A stretch of DNA of 64,000 bases, taken from the NCBI RefSeq assembly GCF_000478685.1, contig NZ_AMSD01000001.1, forward strand, positions 434,001 through 498,000, given 5' to 3'. The position numbers were made by a program, and so were the translations under genes. Positions 53,903-62,232 of the stretch are shown here, piece after piece (positions within the stretch are counted from its first letter, which is position 1; each line of letters begins with the position of its first letter). The stretch comes from Candidatus Photodesmus katoptron Akat1. GTDB taxonomy: Bacteria > Pseudomonadota > Gammaproteobacteria > Enterobacterales > Vibrionaceae. Under the pieces are notes generated by a model that had not been told where the DNA came from, did no database searches, and saw only the letters and a program-made list of their open reading frames with translations.

Positions 53903-54667
53903 TTAATTTGTATGAAATAATAAATCAGATGCTTTATCCATATCCTCTGCAGTACTCATAATTTTTATTTGAGTTTCAAATTGTCTTTGCAAAGCAATTA
54001 AATTTGTCATTTCTTCTATAGCATTGACATTGCTACCTTCTAAGGAACCAGATAATAACTTTACACTCTCATCAGACTGATACATTGAAATTTCATTTCC
54101 CCTTTCCCTTTCCTTTAGGCGCAATAATCCATTAAAATCTTTAAACAAAGACTCCTGATTTAAGTTTACTAATTTAATACGGTTAATAGTTTCAATAGAA
54201 TTTGCTGGGGCGCCTTTTAATATGACTGAAATACTTCCATCATTACTAATTTCTACTTTACTAACCGGAATTGGCAGTGCGATAGGTGCATCAGAATCTC
54301 CTAAAACAAGATGACCAGAAGAATTTGTTAACAAGCCATCCTGGTTGATAATGAAATTTCCATTTCTTGTTAATCCTTCATGACCAGATTCATCAATTAC
54401 TGAAATCCATCCATTACCCTGGATCATTATGTCTAAATCATAACCAGTAGTAACCATGGAACCTTTAGAAAAGTTCTGTCCTGAACGTTCTGTCATACTA
54501 AATACACGGCTAGGTACTCCATTACCATATGCTGGCATAGCTCTTGCCTGAGCTAAATCAGCGCGAAAAGCTGTAGTGCTAACATTAGCTAGATTATTTG
54601 CACTAACTTTCATCGCTTGCATGGTCTGTTTCGCACCATTCATCCCAAGAAACAACGCACGATCCAT
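53903..54667 (-). CDS. flgF: Flagellar proximal rod protein FlgF
   Basis: Proximal rod subunit. The 254-residue product begins MDRALFLGMNGAKQTMQAMKVSANNLANVSTTAFRADLAQARAMP, with the Vibrio-type FlgF opening, then GLTRNGNFIINQDGLLTNSSGHLVLGDSDAPI in the central domain. The C-terminal SLEGSNVNAIEEMTNLIALQRQFETQIKIMSTAEDMD is complete. Lies between flgE and flgG. Confidence 0.95.
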   Translation of the reverse strand: MDRALFLGMNGAKQTMQAMKVSANNLANVSTTAFRADLAQARAMPAYGNGVPSRVFSMTERSGQNFSKGSMVTTGYDLDIMIQGNGWISVIDESGHEGLTRNGNFIINQDGLLTNSSGHLVLGDSDAPIALPIPVSKVEISNDGSISVILKGAPANSIETINRIKLVNLNQESLFKDFNGLLRLKERERGNEISMYQSDESVKLLSGSLEGSNVNAIEEMTNLIALQRQFETQIKIMSTAEDMDKASDLLFHTN

Positions 54668-54711
54668 AAATCTACTCCACCGAATACATTAATAGTTAAA
54701 TAAATAATTAT

Positions 54712-56016
54712 CTAACGAATTTGTAAAATATTTTGTTGTAATTGATTATGAACTTCTAAAGAACGTGAGTTAGCCTGAAAATTTCGCTGTGCAGATATCA
54801 AATCTACTAATTCTTGAGTCATATCAATGTTAGCTTGTTCTAGACTACCATTATTGATAGTACCAAAAGAACCTTTATTTGACTCACCCCAAATTTTATT
54901 ACCAGAAAATTGCGTGGAATCCCATTGAGTTCCACCTCTTTTATCAAGACCTTGCTCATTAGGAACACGAGCCATAGCAACTCTGCCTAAATTAACACTT
55001 TCACCGTTAGAATAGCTGCCTAATACAGTACCATTTTCATCAAAATCAATTTTAGTTAAAAAACCAGTTGTAGCTCCATCTTCATCAAACTTAGTTAGTT
55101 CAAATGGAGAAGAGAACTGCGTTGCTTCAATTAAACTAAATGATAATACTTGTTTGTTATCTGCACCATTCAGATCAATTGGAGTATTACCTTCACCTAA
55201 TGCCTTTGACACAATATCTTTATTATTATTTAAGCTTGCTAATGTACCATCATTATTAAATCTCATTGTATGACCAATATGTCCAGTTGATGATACTGCA
55301 TCACCATCCATAATGTGAATTGGTTTCTCAGAAACTTTATCAGTGACTGTATAGTACGTTTGCCATGTATTAGGTTGATTTATATCTTTAAGATAATAAG
55401 TTGTTAACTTGTAAGATTGACCCATAGAATCATAAATAGTTGATGATGTTAAACGATTATATGTTTCAGGATCGCTATAATCGAATAAACTAGGATCCTT
55501 TAATTCTCCAGTCGCAGGTAAATTAACACCAACATTAATATTCACTGTCTGCTTCGGTTTCCCAAACTCTGCTGGAATAGCCAAAGGATTAGCTTCATAA
55601 GATAGTACATCACCAGTATCTTTATTAACTTGGTAACCGAGAAGAAATTCATCATTTGCTGTTACCATATAGTTATCTTTGTTAATATGAAAGGCACCAT
55701 TACGTGTTAATTCGTTTTGCTGAGGTATTAATCGATCTTTTGCTACAACAAAAAATCCCGTACCAGAAATACGCAAATCCATTGGATTATTAGTATAGAC
55801 GCTGGAACCTTCATGAAACTGTTGAGCAACTTTATTTGCTTGCACTCCTTGTCCTGGAGTGGTTTTAGCATTTGTAAATAAAGAAGTGGAATGTACATCA
55901 CCGAATTCTGCTCGAGATTCTTTGAAACCAAATGTATTAGCGTTAGCAATATTATTGCTAGTAGTATTTAAATCCAACTGAGCTGCAGATAAGCCACTTA
56001 AAGATATATATGACAT
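54712..56016 (-). CDS. flgE: Flagellar hook protein FlgE
   Basis: Main hook subunit, 434 residues as in Vibrio. N-terminus MSYISLSGLSAAQLDLNTTSNNIANANTFGFKESRAEFGDV; the middle contains LRISGTGFFVVA and ELTRNGAFHINKDNYMVTANDEFLLGYQV; the C-terminus reads NNGSLEQANIDMTQELVDLISAQRNFQANSRSLEVHNQLQQNILQIR. No frame break. ATG at 56016 with AGGAGG upstream. Confidence 0.96.
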   Translation of the reverse strand: MSYISLSGLSAAQLDLNTTSNNIANANTFGFKESRAEFGDVHSTSLFTNAKTTPGQGVQANKVAQQFHEGSSVYTNNPMDLRISGTGFFVVAKDRLIPQQNELTRNGAFHINKDNYMVTANDEFLLGYQVNKDTGDVLSYEANPLAIPAEFGKPKQTVNINVGVNLPATGELKDPSLFDYSDPETYNRLTSSTIYDSMGQSYKLTTYYLKDINQPNTWQTYYTVTDKVSEKPIHIMDGDAVSSTGHIGHTMRFNNDGTLASLNNNKDIVSKALGEGNTPIDLNGADNKQVLSFSLIEATQFSSPFELTKFDEDGATTGFLTKIDFDENGTVLGSYSNGESVNLGRVAMARVPNEQGLDKRGGTQWDSTQFSGNKIWGESNKGSFGTINNGSLEQANIDMTQELVDLISAQRNFQANSRSLEVHNQLQQNILQIR

Positions 56017-56044
56017 TTATAAAAACCTCCTAAATCAATAATAA

Positions 56045-56761
56045 TTACGTATCATCAGCAATTTCTAATACTTCGGAAAGATGAACTGGTAATTCAAACC
56101 CAGCTAAATTTAACAATATGCTGTTACTATTACTATTGCCAAGTAGTACACTATTAACATTAGCATAAACTGATACAGCAAATTCATTGTTTTTTCCATT
56201 CAATAAGCCTGATGCTTTAATTTTATATTTTCCAGCCGGCAAGAAATTACCATCTTCATCTTTACCATTCCAGTCGATCCGATGAATACCAGCAGGCTTA
56301 TAACCCAGTTCAGATGAATGTATTAGTTGTCCATTTTCATCCTCAATATGAATAAATAAATTATCTAAATGGTTAGGAAGCATAACTGCAGCTTCGATGT
56401 CTTTATCAGGCTTTTCTTTTAAACCTACTTTATTACCTGGTACTAATACACTACGACCTACTAAAGAAGAGGCTTGCAGTGCCTGATTTGACATTATAGA
56501 CTGATTAAGACTTTCAAACTGAGCATTCATTTTTTGAATTCCATTAATAGTAGCAAATGAAGCCATTTGAGCAATCATTTGATCATTACTAACTGGCTTA
56601 AATGGGTCTTGATGAGCAAGCTGCTTCGTAAGCAAAGAAAAAAAATCTTCTTGTCTGATACCTTGATTCACTATTACTTTAGCAGAATCCTTATGCTGTC
56701 GTTTTTTTATCTGGTCAATATAAGACAAATTGGTCTGACTAACACTATCTATTGTTGACAC
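56045..56761 (-). CDS. flgD: Flagellar hook assembly scaffold FlgD
   Basis: Hook cap needed for FlgE polymerisation. The 238-residue protein has the N-terminal EDFFSLLTKQLAHQDPFKPVSNDQMIAQMASFATINGIQKMN, ASSLVGRSVLVPG, and the Ig-like/tudor domain GIHRIDWNGKDEDGNFLPAGKYKIKASG with the C-terminal SILLNLAGFELPVHLSEVLEI. Complete and typical. Lies between flgC and flgE. Confidence 0.95.
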   Translation of the reverse strand: MSTIDSVSQTNLSYIDQIKKRQHKDSAKVIVNQGIRQEDFFSLLTKQLAHQDPFKPVSNDQMIAQMASFATINGIQKMNAQFESLNQSIMSNQALQASSLVGRSVLVPGNKVGLKEKPDKDIEAAVMLPNHLDNLFIHIEDENGQLIHSSELGYKPAGIHRIDWNGKDEDGNFLPAGKYKIKASGLLNGKNNEFAVSVYANVNSVLLGNSNSNSILLNLAGFELPVHLSEVLEIADDT

Positions 56762-56797
56762 TAATTAACCCTCTAACAGTTTGATTTATTTCTTATT

Positions 56798-57214
56798 TTA
56801 TTTACCCATTTGCAATGTACTTAATAACATTTGTTTACTTGCATCAGTCACCTGTACATTCACTTGATATGAACGGGAAGCGGAAATCATATTCGCCATT
56901 TCTTCCATTAGATTAACATTAGGTTTATAGATATAACCCTGATCATTTGCGAATGGATGACTAGGATTATATTCTCTATTAAGAGGTTTAGAGCTTTCAA
57001 CAATACCTAAAACTTTTACTGGTATTACATGATTATTACGACTATGAGCTTTACGTAAGTCAGCAGAAAAAACAGGATGCCGTGCTTTATAAGTCTGACT
57101 ATAAGAACTAGATACACTATTAATATTTGCTAAATTACTCGATGTAGTATTCAAACGAATAGACTCAGCATTCATTGCAGAGCGAGTAACATTAAATACA
57201 TGAAATAAACTCAT
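56798..57214 (-). CDS. flgC: Flagellar proximal rod protein FlgC
   Basis: Proximal rod subunit, 138 residues. N-terminus MSLFHVFNVTRSAMNAESIRLNTTSSNLANINSVSSSYSQTYKARHPVF; C-terminus GYIYKPNVNLMEEMANMISASRSYQVNVQVTDASKQMLLSTLQMG. Both ends hold the rod-protein coiled-coil motifs. Four bp after the flgB stop. Confidence 0.96.
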   Translation of the reverse strand: MSLFHVFNVTRSAMNAESIRLNTTSSNLANINSVSSSYSQTYKARHPVFSADLRKAHSRNNHVIPVKVLGIVESSKPLNREYNPSHPFANDQGYIYKPNVNLMEEMANMISASRSYQVNVQVTDASKQMLLSTLQMGK

Positions 57215-57217
57215 GAG

Positions 57218-57616
57218 TTATTCTCCCTTGATTGCTTTCGTTAAATTTCGAAACTTACTTCCAAGAAAATCTACGGACACTCGATGTCTAATTTGATTTT
57301 CCATAAATAAATTTCGCTCAAAGCTAACATTTACTGTGTTTCCATCACCTGTATCCGGTTGAGTAGGAATTCGATACAACTGCTGAACACTCATCGTAGT
57401 CTTGTTAGCATCAAGATGGTTTTCATGTGTACAAAAAAAATTAGCAGATAAATTTGAAGTTAGCATCAATAAAGTATTACGAAAATCCATCCCTTTTGCT
57501 TTAAATCCAGGAGTATTTGCGTGAGCAAGATTAGTAGCAAGTATTTCAGCATGACGCTCACGTAAATTAACTGAATATTGATGAATACCTAAAGAATTAT
57601 CAAAAGAAATAACCAT
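57218..57616 (-). CDS. flgB: Flagellar proximal rod protein FlgB
   Basis: First rod gene of the cluster, 132 residues. I chose the ATG at 57616, giving MVISFDNSLGIHQYSVNLRERHAEILATNLAHANTPGFKAKGMDF, which matches Vibrio FlgB (MAISFDNALGIHQ...). The longer frame to 57649 adds eleven unrelated residues. The C-terminus ENQIRHRVSVDFLGSKFRNLTKAIKGE is intact. The 143-bp spacer to cheR should hold the rod-hook operon promoter. I found no sigma-54 GG-N10-GC site in it. Confidence 0.95.
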   Translation of the reverse strand: MVISFDNSLGIHQYSVNLRERHAEILATNLAHANTPGFKAKGMDFRNTLLMLTSNLSANFFCTHENHLDANKTTMSVQQLYRIPTQPDTGDGNTVNVSFERNLFMENQIRHRVSVDFLGSKFRNLTKAIKGE

Positions 57617-57759
57617 ATATATATATCCTAATCTTTTTTCTAAGTGCAATTTAATAAGTCTAGCAAACTAGCAAACAATTTATATTTTAATTTAATAGTA
57701 TAAATCTAGATTATTTTTTCAATAAGTTAAAAAGTTAACAATACTAATAAATTTTAATA

Positions 57760-58587
57760 TTATTTTAGTTGATAAACAATTCCAGGATTACAATGAATCA
57801 TCTCAAAACGATCAGTTAATCCAGATAAAGATTCTGATGCTCCAAGAAATAAATATCCACCAGGATTAAGAGTATTTGCGATTTGATCTAATACCTGAGA
57901 TCTCATCCCTATTGAAAAATAAATCAAAACATTACGGCAAAAAACAACATCAAATTTACCAAGAGATACATAACTTTTCATGAGATTATGTAATCGAAAA
58001 TCAATCAAACGTTTAACATTATCTTTAATTTTCATTCGACCATTACCAAGATTTATAAAAAAGTCCTGACGACGTTGAAGAGAAAGACCACGCTCAAGTG
58101 CTAAAGTATCATAGATACCAGCACGACATAGATCTAACATACTATTAGAAATATCAGTTGCAGTTATAAATATACTTGGAAAAATCCCCGGATCATTTCC
58201 TTGAGATTCTAATATGGTCATTGCAATAGAATAAGGTTCCCAACCAGATGAACTTGCCGAAGACCATATTTTAATTAACCGATTAACAGAAGTGATCTCT
58301 GGCAATATTTTTTCTGACAACACGGTAAACGGATAATTATCTCTAAACCATAAAGTTTCATTAGTGGTCATGGCATCCACAGCAGCAGCCCGTAAATCTC
58401 GATTGCTGTCTATAGCAACATTGCGTAATAATTCAGATAAAGAAGCTACATTAAATTTAGTTATTAATGGAGTTAAACGACTTCTTACTAAATATTGTTT
58501 ATTATCTCCCAAAACGATACCACATTGTGCTTCTAAAAAAATCCTAAATTTTTTGTATTCTTGATCAGTAATAATTATAGATCCCAT
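57760..58587 (-). CDS. cheR: Chemotaxis protein methyltransferase CheR
   Basis: Methylates glutamates of chemoreceptors with SAM. The 275-residue protein has an N-terminal helical domain (YKKFRIFLEAQCGIVLGDNKQYLVRSRL), then TTNETLWFRDNYPF, IWSSASSSGWEPYSIAM (SAM site), FITATDISNSMLDL, FDVVFCRNVLIYFS and GGYLFLGASESLSGL. Complete. Lies between cheV and flgB, as in Vibrio polar flagellar clusters. Its receptors and CheB are outside the window. Confidence 0.96.
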   Translation of the reverse strand: MGSIIITDQEYKKFRIFLEAQCGIVLGDNKQYLVRSRLTPLITKFNVASLSELLRNVAIDSNRDLRAAAVDAMTTNETLWFRDNYPFTVLSEKILPEITSVNRLIKIWSSASSSGWEPYSIAMTILESQGNDPGIFPSIFITATDISNSMLDLCRAGIYDTLALERGLSLQRRQDFFINLGNGRMKIKDNVKRLIDFRLHNLMKSYVSLGKFDVVFCRNVLIYFSIGMRSQVLDQIANTLNPGGYLFLGASESLSGLTDRFEMIHCNPGIVYQLK

Positions 58588-58605
58588 TTATACCTCTTGA
58601 GTACT

Positions 58606-59529
58606 TTATTTCATTAGCGCGGTCTTGACTGCATTACCAAGTTCATTAGGATTAAATTTAGCAATAAATAAATTTGCTCCAACTCGTTCTACCATTGCTT
58701 GATTAAAAACACCGCTCAAAGAAGAATGAAGGATGACATATAAATCTTTTAAATCAGAATTACTTCGAATTTCTGCTGTCAATGTATAACCGTCCATTCC
58801 TGGCATTTCAATATCCGAAATAACTAAAGCAATTTGATCATATATGTTACCTTTGCGGGACATCTCTAACAGTTTTTCATATGCTTCTTTGCCATTTTTA
58901 ACAGTCAGCACTTCAAAACCAATAGAAGAAATTGCTAGCTCTACCTGCTTTCTCGCTACTGCGGAATCATCAGCAATCAAAACACGGCGCACTATATCTT
59001 TTCTAACTTGATTTATTTCTTCAACAATTAATGGATTCATTTTATTACTAATTGGTGCTATTTCTGCTAAAATTTTTTCTACATCAAGTATTTCTACTAA
59101 CTCATTATCGATATTAGTAACAGCTGTTAGATAATTTCCTTTACCTGCTCCGTCTGGTGGAGAAAGAATTTCCTCCCAGCGCATATTAATAATTCGCTCT
59201 ACTGAGCCAACTAAAAAAGCTTGAATAGTACGATTAAATTCTGTGATAATGGTAAAACATCTGTTTGTGTTAGTAGTTGCTTTTCCACCAACCGCTAAAT
59301 TTAAATCGATAACAGAGATAGTATAACCACGGACATGGGCAATTCCTCTGATAAGACGATGAGAATTTGGTATCAAAGTAAGCCTTGGACATTGAAGAAC
59401 TTCTTTTACTTTGAATACATTAATCCCATAACGCTGACTCCCTCCTGTTAAACGAAAAGTCAATAATTCTAAACGATTCTGACCTACAAGTTGTGTGCGT
59501 TGATTTACTGAATCAAGGATACCAGTCAT
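58606..59529 (-). CDS. cheV: Chemotaxis coupling/response-regulator protein CheV
   Basis: CheW-like coupling domain (about residues 20-165; RYGINVFKVKEVLQCPRLTLIPNSH, GIAHVRGYTISVIDLN) fused to a receiver domain (about 180-307; RVLIADDSAVARKQVE, phospho-acceptor Asp in LVISDIEMPGMDGYTLTAEIR, then HSSLSG and the lysine in LFIAKFNP). All receiver residues are kept. Length 307 is typical. Divergent from flgA across about 75 bp. Confidence 0.96.
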   Translation of the reverse strand: MTGILDSVNQRTQLVGQNRLELLTFRLTGGSQRYGINVFKVKEVLQCPRLTLIPNSHRLIRGIAHVRGYTISVIDLNLAVGGKATTNTNRCFTIITEFNRTIQAFLVGSVERIINMRWEEILSPPDGAGKGNYLTAVTNIDNELVEILDVEKILAEIAPISNKMNPLIVEEINQVRKDIVRRVLIADDSAVARKQVELAISSIGFEVLTVKNGKEAYEKLLEMSRKGNIYDQIALVISDIEMPGMDGYTLTAEIRSNSDLKDLYVILHSSLSGVFNQAMVERVGANLFIAKFNPNELGNAVKTALMK

Positions 59530-59604
59530 ACACTTATTTGAACCTCAAATTTTTATAAAAAAGATGAAAGATAAACAGACCATCTAAAAATTAAGAGAAA
59601 AACG

Positions 59605-60333
59605 ATGATATATTTAAAATCATGTTGGCGGTTTTCTTCTATAACTAAGTGTAGAGCTTTATATATTTTTTTTTATTGCTCTTTTAGTTTTTGTTTATAT
59701 TCTTCAACAGAAGATCAAATAAAAATCATTCAAAAAACTGCTGAAGACTATATAATTAGCCATATTAATATACCAGAATCAAAAGAACGAATAAAAGTAA
59801 AAGCATCTAATATCCGTTGGCGATCCTTCATCACTAACTGTTCTTCTCCTTTAATTCCTTCATCTCCTTCTTTAAATTTTTCAACTAGAAATATAACTGT
59901 TCTTATTCAATGCAAAGAAGATAATTGGAAAATCTATGTTCCTGTTCAAATAACTCGGTTTATACCTCAAATTATAATGACTTCTTCCCTAAATACTGGT
60001 CAAATTATCAAGCCTGATCATATCACAATTAGAATGACAGATTTATATTATTTTCATAGACAGGGAGTTTCTTCATTAGAGGAAGTAATTGGAGCTAAAG
60101 TTAAAAGAAATTTATACATTGGTGATTTTTTAGAAATTAATGATGTGTGTATAGTATGCCGTAATGATATAGTTACCATTAAAGCAATAATGAAAGGCAT
60201 AACAATTACCGATAAAGGAATAGCTCTTAAAGACGGGCATAATGGTGAAAAAATAAAAGTAAAAAACAAGAAATCTAAACAAATTATTGAGGGAATAATA
60301 ACAGGATCTGGTGAGGTTACAGTACAGATTTAA
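59605..60333 (+). CDS. flgA: Flagellar basal body P-ring formation chaperone FlgA
   Basis: Periplasmic chaperone for P-ring assembly by FlgI. The 242-residue protein has a hydrophobic N-terminal export segment (IFFYCSFSFCLYSS). The SAF domain holds LNTGQIIKPDHITIRMTDLY and GAKVKRNLYIGDFLEINDVC, and the C-terminus is IKVKNKKSKQIIEGIITGSGEVTVQI, all typical. ATG at 59605 with AAGAG upstream. In Vibrio flgM follows; here it does not. Confidence 0.94.
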   Translation: MIYLKSCWRFSSITKCRALYIFFYCSFSFCLYSSTEDQIKIIQKTAEDYIISHINIPESKERIKVKASNIRWRSFITNCSSPLIPSSPSLNFSTRNITVLIQCKEDNWKIYVPVQITRFIPQIIMTSSLNTGQIIKPDHITIRMTDLYYFHRQGVSSLEEVIGAKVKRNLYIGDFLEINDVCIVCRNDIVTIKAIMKGITITDKGIALKDGHNGEKIKVKNKKSKQIIEGIITGSGEVTVQI

Positions 60334-60567
60334 TTCTTTATTTTTAATTGGTTTTAGGCTGATATTGTCATATCAGTAATTGTCACTTAGAATCTAATCA
60401 AGGTATGTTTTAAGAAATACGATAGCACTACTAAATTCAGATGTGTTCAATGCTACTAACTATCTAGGTATTTAAAGATATAGATTACTAAACTAACAAG
60501 TATTAATCCAATAATAAAATAAATAAGCATTAGATGATAAAAAAGATAAAGCAATTTAAGGACTATT
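60334..60567. other. Gene-free tract where flgM would be expected
   Basis: 234 bp between flgA and flgN. Vibrio has the anti-sigma-28 gene flgM here (about 315 bp). I read the plus-strand frames and saw only short stop-rich stretches with no FlgM-like sequence. A hairpin CTGATAT-TGTC-ATATCAG lies at 60359-60376 without a T-run. The AAGGA before the flgN ATG is its ribosome-binding site. Confidence 0.65.
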
Positions 60568-60993
60568 ATGAAAGTGTTATCTGACTTACTTGTTTATCAG
60601 CTTAAAAATGCAACCCAACTAGCTGCGCTTTTAGAAAAAGAGAAACTAGCTATTGCTAATCGAAATTCTTCTCAAATAGAATTCCTGGCTAAGGAAAAAA
60701 TAGCTCTTATAGAACAATTAAAGGAAACTGATAATCATATTAATTCGTATCCTGATATTTCTAACATAATAAAAATCAAAAACTTTAGTAAGCAAATAGA
60801 TAAAATATATTCAATTATTCGAGAATGCAAAGTATTAAATTTAATTAATGGTGAGGTACTTGAACGAGTCCGATTAAGTTTTAGTAGATTACATAGTTTA
60901 ATACAAGAAGATAATGAAAATGGAAGTATAATTTACAATTCAGTTGGTAAAAAATTTACGATAAACACCCCAGGAACTGATATCAAAGTTTAA
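60568..60993 (+). CDS. flgN: Flagellar export chaperone FlgN
   Basis: Export chaperone for FlgK and FlgL. The 141-residue, mostly helical protein reads LLVYQLKNATQLAALLEKEKLAIANRNSSQIEFLAKEKIALIEQL in its first half. It ends in the substrate-binding tail YNSVGKKFTINTPGTDIKV, comparable to the Vibrio FlgN C-terminus. ATG at 60568 with AAGGA upstream. Converges with flgP across 22 bp. Confidence 0.88.
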   Translation: MKVLSDLLVYQLKNATQLAALLEKEKLAIANRNSSQIEFLAKEKIALIEQLKETDNHINSYPDISNIIKIKNFSKQIDKIYSIIRECKVLNLINGEVLERVRLSFSRLHSLIQEDNENGSIIYNSVGKKFTINTPGTDIKV

Positions 60994-61015
60994 AAAATAT
61001 TATTTTCCATTTAAA

Positions 61016-61429
61016 TCAGAAAATAGCTTTTTTAGGCCTATCTGGAACATGATATATCTCCTTTATTTTACAATAATCGCGACGAAGTTGATTCATCTTC
61101 TCAATATTCAAACGAAGTTCTGTCACGTAGTTATCTCCAACTTTATAATTACGTACTACTTCCGCTCCTACAATCAAACCATCTACAATGCTGGTTGCTA
61201 TATCAGAAACTCTCATACCATAAATCTGCTCTGTAAGCTCTCGATAAGCATCTAGCTTTGAAGCTCGTATAGCATGTATCTGTTTTTCTTCATAAGTTTC
61301 TCCTTCTTGCTGAGTAATATTAGCGTAACCTACTGCTGTAAACCAATCTTGTCTATATTTATTACTCCTATACAAAGGCTGACAACCAATAAGAATCACA
61401 ATAGAAATTAATACGTACCATTTATTCAA
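61016..61429 (-). CDS. flgP: Flagellar outer-membrane lipoprotein FlgP
   Basis: Outer-membrane lipoprotein that helps build the outer disc of Vibrio-type polar flagella. The 137-residue product has lipobox LIGC near residue 16, then EEKQIHAIRASKLDAYRELTEQIYGMRV and IVGAEVVRNYKVGDNYVTELRLNIEKM, the LPP20/FlgP signature. The start is TTG at 61429, overlapping the flgO stop by 4 bp, with AGGAGG six bases upstream. Slightly shorter than V. cholerae FlgP because the central loop is reduced. Confidence 0.93.
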   Translation of the reverse strand: MNKWYVLISIVILIGCQPLYRSNKYRQDWFTAVGYANITQQEGETYEEKQIHAIRASKLDAYRELTEQIYGMRVSDIATSIVDGLIVGAEVVRNYKVGDNYVTELRLNIEKMNQLRRDYCKIKEIYHVPDRPKKAIF

Positions 61430-62073
61430 AACAACCTCCTAAAGGACAAATTAAAAGTATAAGGCTCGATAATATTCGAACTCAAACGAATTAAGTGACC
61501 ATTTTCTATACTAATAGAGTTTAATATATCTAGATCACGACCAATAGCTTCTATTGGTAAAAAGCCCTGTGCTGTAGCAACAACTATACGAGAATTCATT
61601 TCCACTATACGAGCATTAATTGCTATGCCACCCTTTTGATGTAACATTGTACCTGTCAGGATATATTGAATTTTCTGTTCCCTAGAAAGCTTTTTCCAGT
61701 TACGACTAAATACAAAGTCACCTTGCTGAGTTACTTGAATTGATCCAGTAGTTTTAAAATCAACTACATTAAACCCACGACGTTGAAACTGATAGATAAA
61801 ACTTTCTGCTAATAAATTGCCCAACCAATTTGTTGTATCTATATCCTGTAGGTCTACAAATGAAACTACAGCTATTGGTTTATTCCTTGATAAATTTATA
61901 TTAGAAATCATTAAATCTTCAGTCATACTCTGAATAAAAAAATCCAATGCATGACGGGGTTTTTTTTTAAACATAAATAGAGACTTTAAGTAAAATTGTT
62001 TCCCATCATGAATTGGATCATAAGTACAAGCAGTTAACAATACCACTAAACTTAATGACAACCATTTATTCAT
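61426..62073 (-). CDS. flgO: Flagellar outer-membrane lipoprotein FlgO
   Basis: Outer-membrane lipoprotein associated with the H-ring region of the polar flagellum. I chose the ATG at 62073 (215 residues), which starts directly at the lipoprotein signal MNKWLSLSLVVLLTACTY with lipobox LTAC. The longer frame to 62163 adds thirty residues without signal character. The family core is KPIAVVSFVDLQDIDTTNWLGNLLAESFIYQFQRRGFNVVDF and YILTGTMLHQKGGIAINARIV. Transcribed with flgP, divergent from flgT. Confidence 0.93.
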   Translation of the reverse strand: MNKWLSLSLVVLLTACTYDPIHDGKQFYLKSLFMFKKKPRHALDFFIQSMTEDLMISNINLSRNKPIAVVSFVDLQDIDTTNWLGNLLAESFIYQFQRRGFNVVDFKTTGSIQVTQQGDFVFSRNWKKLSREQKIQYILTGTMLHQKGGIAINARIVEMNSRIVVATAQGFLPIEAIGRDLDILNSISIENGHLIRLSSNIIEPYTFNLSFRRLF

Positions 62074-62232
62074 TTTTTTGAATTCTCCAAAAATATTAAG
62101 ATATCTATTAATATGTTGATTGATCAATAAGATTCTTGTTTCATAGATAAAACTTACTTGCATTTAACTTATTGTTAAATAACAATGAAGAAAAATTGAA
62201 TTTTATAATAAGTAATCATACCTAAAATAACA

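Noticed and set aside
57617-57759. Sigma-54 promoter for the flgB operon
   Set aside because: Searched both strands for GG-N10-GC with TGGCAC/TTGC flanks and found none that fits.
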